A stretch of 64,000 nt of DNA from an uncultured Gammaproteobacteria bacterium (GTDB lineage Bacteria; Pseudomonadota; Gammaproteobacteria; Arenicellales; Poriferihabitantaceae), in assembly GCA_947259885.1 (NCBI GenBank), contig CAMYNW010000010.1:1-64000 (forward strand), in the 5' to 3' direction. Both the position numbers and the translations under genes were made by a program. Under the pieces are notes generated by a model. It was given only the letters and a program-made list of their open reading frames with translations. It searched no databases and was not told where the DNA came from. The first letter of the stretch is position 1; every line of letters starts with the position of its first letter. Below are positions 61,283 through 64,000 of the stretch, piece by piece.

Positions 61283-62626
61283 ATGACACGAGTTGCAATT
61301 ATTGGGGCAGGACCGAGTGGCCTGGCTCAGCTACGCGCATTCCAATCTGCCAAGGAAAAAGGCGCGGACATCCCCGAAGTTGTTTGTTTTGAAAAGCAAA
61401 GCAACTGGGGTGGACTGTGGAATTACACCTGGCGCACAGGACTGGATGAATTCGGCGAACCCGTACATTGCAGCATGTACCGATATTTGTGGTCCAACGG
61501 TCCTAAAGAAGGCCTTGAATTCGCAGACTATTCTTTTGAAGAACACTTCGGCAAACCCATCGCGTCCTATCCCCCCCGGGCGGTATTATTTGACTACATT
61601 GAGGGTCGCGTTAAAAAAGCAGGTGTTCGCGATATGATCCGGTTCAGCTCGCCTGTGCGCCACGTAAGCTACGATGATGGGAAAGGCGTTTTCCATGTGA
61701 CCGTTAAGGATCACGAAAAAGACGAGGAGTATACGGAAGACTTTGACTATGTCATTGTCGCTAGCGGACATTTTTCCACACCCAATGTACCGGATTTTGA
61801 GGGGCTCGATGCCTTCAATGGTAGAGTGTTGCATGCCCATGATTTCCGTGATGCGCTTGAGTTTAAAGACAAGGATATCCTACTTATAGGTACCTCCTAT
61901 TCGGCCGAAGACATCGGTTCACAATGTTGGAAATACGGTTGTAAATCAGTAACCGTTTCTCACCGCACCGCACCGATGGGATATAAGTGGCCCGATAACT
62001 GGGAAGAGGTGCCGCTTTTGCAAAAAGTGGAAAAAAACACAGCTACTTTTAAAGATGGCTCGCAAAAGCATGTTGACGCAATAATTTTGTGCACTGGCTA
62101 TCTCCATCATTTCCCGTTCATGGCAGAAGACCTGAAGTTGAAAACCAACAATCGTCTATACCCGGTCAATCTCTACAACGGCGTAGTGTGGGAATACAAT
62201 CCAAAGCTGATGTATCTCGGCATGCAGGATCAATGGTATACGTTCAACATGTTCGATGCTCAGGCGTGGTATGCACGTGACGTCGTCATGGGGCGTATCG
62301 ACTTACCGTCCCAGGAAGAAATGCATTCAGACATCGATCATTGGCGTGAAGTGGAGGACAATCTAGAAGACGATTACGCAGCCATCAGGTTCCAGGGCGA
62401 TTACACCATGCGGCTAATGGCTTTGACGGACTACCCTGATTTTGATGTGTCAGAATCCAATCAGGCATTTTTTCAATGGAAGAAACACAAGAAAGAAAAC
62501 ATAATGACCTTCCGCAATCATGGTTATAAGTCAGCGTTAACCGGCACTATGGCGCCAGAGCACCACACTCCCTGGAAGGACGCATTGGACGACTCGCTAG
62601 AGAGTTACCTGCAAACCGACTCTTAG
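61283..62626 (+). CDS. tmm: Trimethylamine monooxygenase (FMO family)
   Basis: [100 protein letters not shown]. Confidence 0.9.
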   Translation: MTRVAIIGAGPSGLAQLRAFQSAKEKGADIPEVVCFEKQSNWGGLWNYTWRTGLDEFGEPVHCSMYRYLWSNGPKEGLEFADYSFEEHFGKPIASYPPRAVLFDYIEGRVKKAGVRDMIRFSSPVRHVSYDDGKGVFHVTVKDHEKDEEYTEDFDYVIVASGHFSTPNVPDFEGLDAFNGRVLHAHDFRDALEFKDKDILLIGTSYSAEDIGSQCWKYGCKSVTVSHRTAPMGYKWPDNWEEVPLLQKVEKNTATFKDGSQKHVDAIILCTGYLHHFPFMAEDLKLKTNNRLYPVNLYNGVVWEYNPKLMYLGMQDQWYTFNMFDAQAWYARDVVMGRIDLPSQEEMHSDIDHWREVEDNLEDDYAAIRFQGDYTMRLMALTDYPDFDVSESNQAFFQWKKHKKENIMTFRNHGYKSALTGTMAPEHHTPWKDALDDSLESYLQTDS

Positions 62627-62748
62627 TCAGGTAAGATAGGAACGTACTATATTGGATATGACTGCCCGCCATGCGTCACGGCGGGCAATCATCAAACCTG
62701 GGGCAGTATGCATGGCATTGACGGGGCGCCAGTAAACTAAAAAAACTT

Positions 62749-63336
62749 TTATCGATTCTGGTCGTGGAGCTGCCGCGGCAGGTAAGGAGGGATGGTTCTC
62801 AGAACTTCTTCGGTCGATCGAACATTGCAAAATTCACCATCCAGGCTGACCAGATTGATTGTGTGGATCTCTTCACCCGAGTATAGGATGTCATCATAGC
62901 CAACACGTCCGAATGCGGCGGTTGCATCTGAAACCAGCGTCACCTCGAATCCGAGATCTGACGCCATTCTTGTCGAAGCCGATACACAATGATCTGTGGT
63001 AAAGCCAACGATTACTAGTGTCAAAACTTCATTTTCTCGAAGATATTTCTCAAGTCCGGTTCCTATAAATGCGCTATTGACCGATTTTTTAAACAGCGTT
63101 TCCTCAGGTCGAGGTTGTGCTTCTAATTTTATTTCGTTACCGGGAAGTTCTGGACGAAGTTTTGAGTCTGATTCAATCGAGCAATGCTGAATGTGAACAA
63201 CTGGAAGGCCCCGATTGCGCCATACCAACAGCAATTTTTGAATATTTTTTTCTGCGCCCGGATTGTTCCTTGTTCCCAAAGAGGGGTCGTCAAGGCCCTT
63301 TTGTACATCAATTAGTAACAGGCCCGTTTTTTGCAT
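62749..63336 (-). CDS. Isochorismatase/cysteine hydrolase family protein
   Basis: GLLLIDVQKGLDDPSLG, VIVGFTTDHCVSASTRMASDLGFEVTLVSDATAAF. Confidence 0.9.
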   Translation of the reverse strand: MQKTGLLLIDVQKGLDDPSLGTRNNPGAEKNIQKLLLVWRNRGLPVVHIQHCSIESDSKLRPELPGNEIKLEAQPRPEETLFKKSVNSAFIGTGLEKYLRENEVLTLVIVGFTTDHCVSASTRMASDLGFEVTLVSDATAAFGRVGYDDILYSGEEIHTINLVSLDGEFCNVRSTEEVLRTIPPYLPRQLHDQNR

Positions 63337-63399
63337 GATTCAACTTCTACAATGCATCTGACCAAAAAATAATGCTCCAGGCTAACGGCTAAATAAAGC

Positions 63400-64000
63400 T
63401 CAAGGCCTGAATCCCTGGTCATACATTGTTAGTAATTGCTCTATGTTCTCGCGGGCGCTTTTTTCATAGCGACGATAAAAGTAATCGGTTGAGAAGATTG
63501 AGGAGCGATCAAGAAGGCTGTTCAAAAATTTACGCTGGCCTTCGACAAACTCGTCATCCGAATAAGCATGAAACTCTTTGCGAATATTGCGCCCATCTCG
63601 GATAAATTCTTCATAAGGCAGACTGAAACTACTGAGGTCTACGTCAACCATCAGCTTTTCAAGTTCGGAAACCGGTTGGTTGCGATGCTCTGTGATGGTG
63701 ATCAGGTTGCTGACTTCGGCTACAGTATTTTTATTGAGGTGGTCACGTGCTTTATTTTGAAACCAAAGGGCGCTATTTTTTTCGTTATCTGGGCTTCCTG
63801 CGTTGTAAATCGCGTCGTGAAACCATGTCGCCATCTCTACATCTGGCTGGGAACCCTGTACAGATGTAGCTTCGTCCAGCTTTAACAGGCATTGGTTGAT
63901 ATGTCCTTCACTGTGATAGAAGCGCCCATCGCCTCTGTAAAGACTTGAAAGTTGATCGAAAACCAAGCCACAATGTTCCGGATTAAAATGAATGGATTTA
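63400..64000 (-). CDS. Predicted HD-superfamily metal-dependent hydrolase (truncated by window edge)
   Basis: YRGDGRFYHSEGHINQCL, EMATWFHDAIYN; frame open upstream (KSIHFNPEHCGLVFDQL) to window end. Confidence 0.75.
   Translation of the reverse strand, partial: KSIHFNPEHCGLVFDQLSSLYRGDGRFYHSEGHINQCLLKLDEATSVQGSQPDVEMATWFHDAIYNAGSPDNEKNSALWFQNKARDHLNKNTVAEVSNLITITEHRNQPVSELEKLMVDVDLSSFSLPYEEFIRDGRNIRKEFHAYSDDEFVEGQRKFLNSLLDRSSIFSTDYFYRRYEKSARENIEQLLTMYDQGFRP

Overview
The window is a gammaproteobacterial-type chromosome segment in two parts. (A) About 1-37 kb is mostly housekeeping genes: argS, hemCDXY, acnB, pcnB, yciO-trpS-scpAB-rluB, rpsT/murJ-ribF-lspA-ispH, a minor-pilin/pilY1 type IV pilus locus, tRNA-Thr, an orphan gspC-like gene, fur, and ubiquinone hydroxylases with pepP and ygfB. 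(B) About 37-63 kb is an accessory region whose unifying theme appears to be methylated-amine metabolism. It holds a GntR regulator divergent from a gmaS/glnT-like ligase plus mgsABC (glxBCD)-like N-methylglutamate synthase genes and an uncharacterised 127-aa ORF. It also holds a TMAO-type ABC transporter (tmoXWV-like), a DUF1989-GcvT fusion resembling TMAO demethylase (tdm), and a trimethylamine monooxygenase (tmm). An Anbu (proteasome-like) cluster lies between tdm and tmm. The most interesting new observations are: a 25-bp motif with identical internal spacing upstream of the GntR gene and upstream of tmoX, with a weaker third copy on the gmaS side; the 127-aa ORF fused to the mgs operon ahead of a strong terminator; a 58-bp compound inverted repeat at about 54.7 kb; a decayed secreted-protein gene beside the compositionally distinct tmoXWV block; and loss of ileS and fkpB from the ribF-lspA-ispH cluster. 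All family calls are from recognition of protein motifs and synteny; no searches were run.
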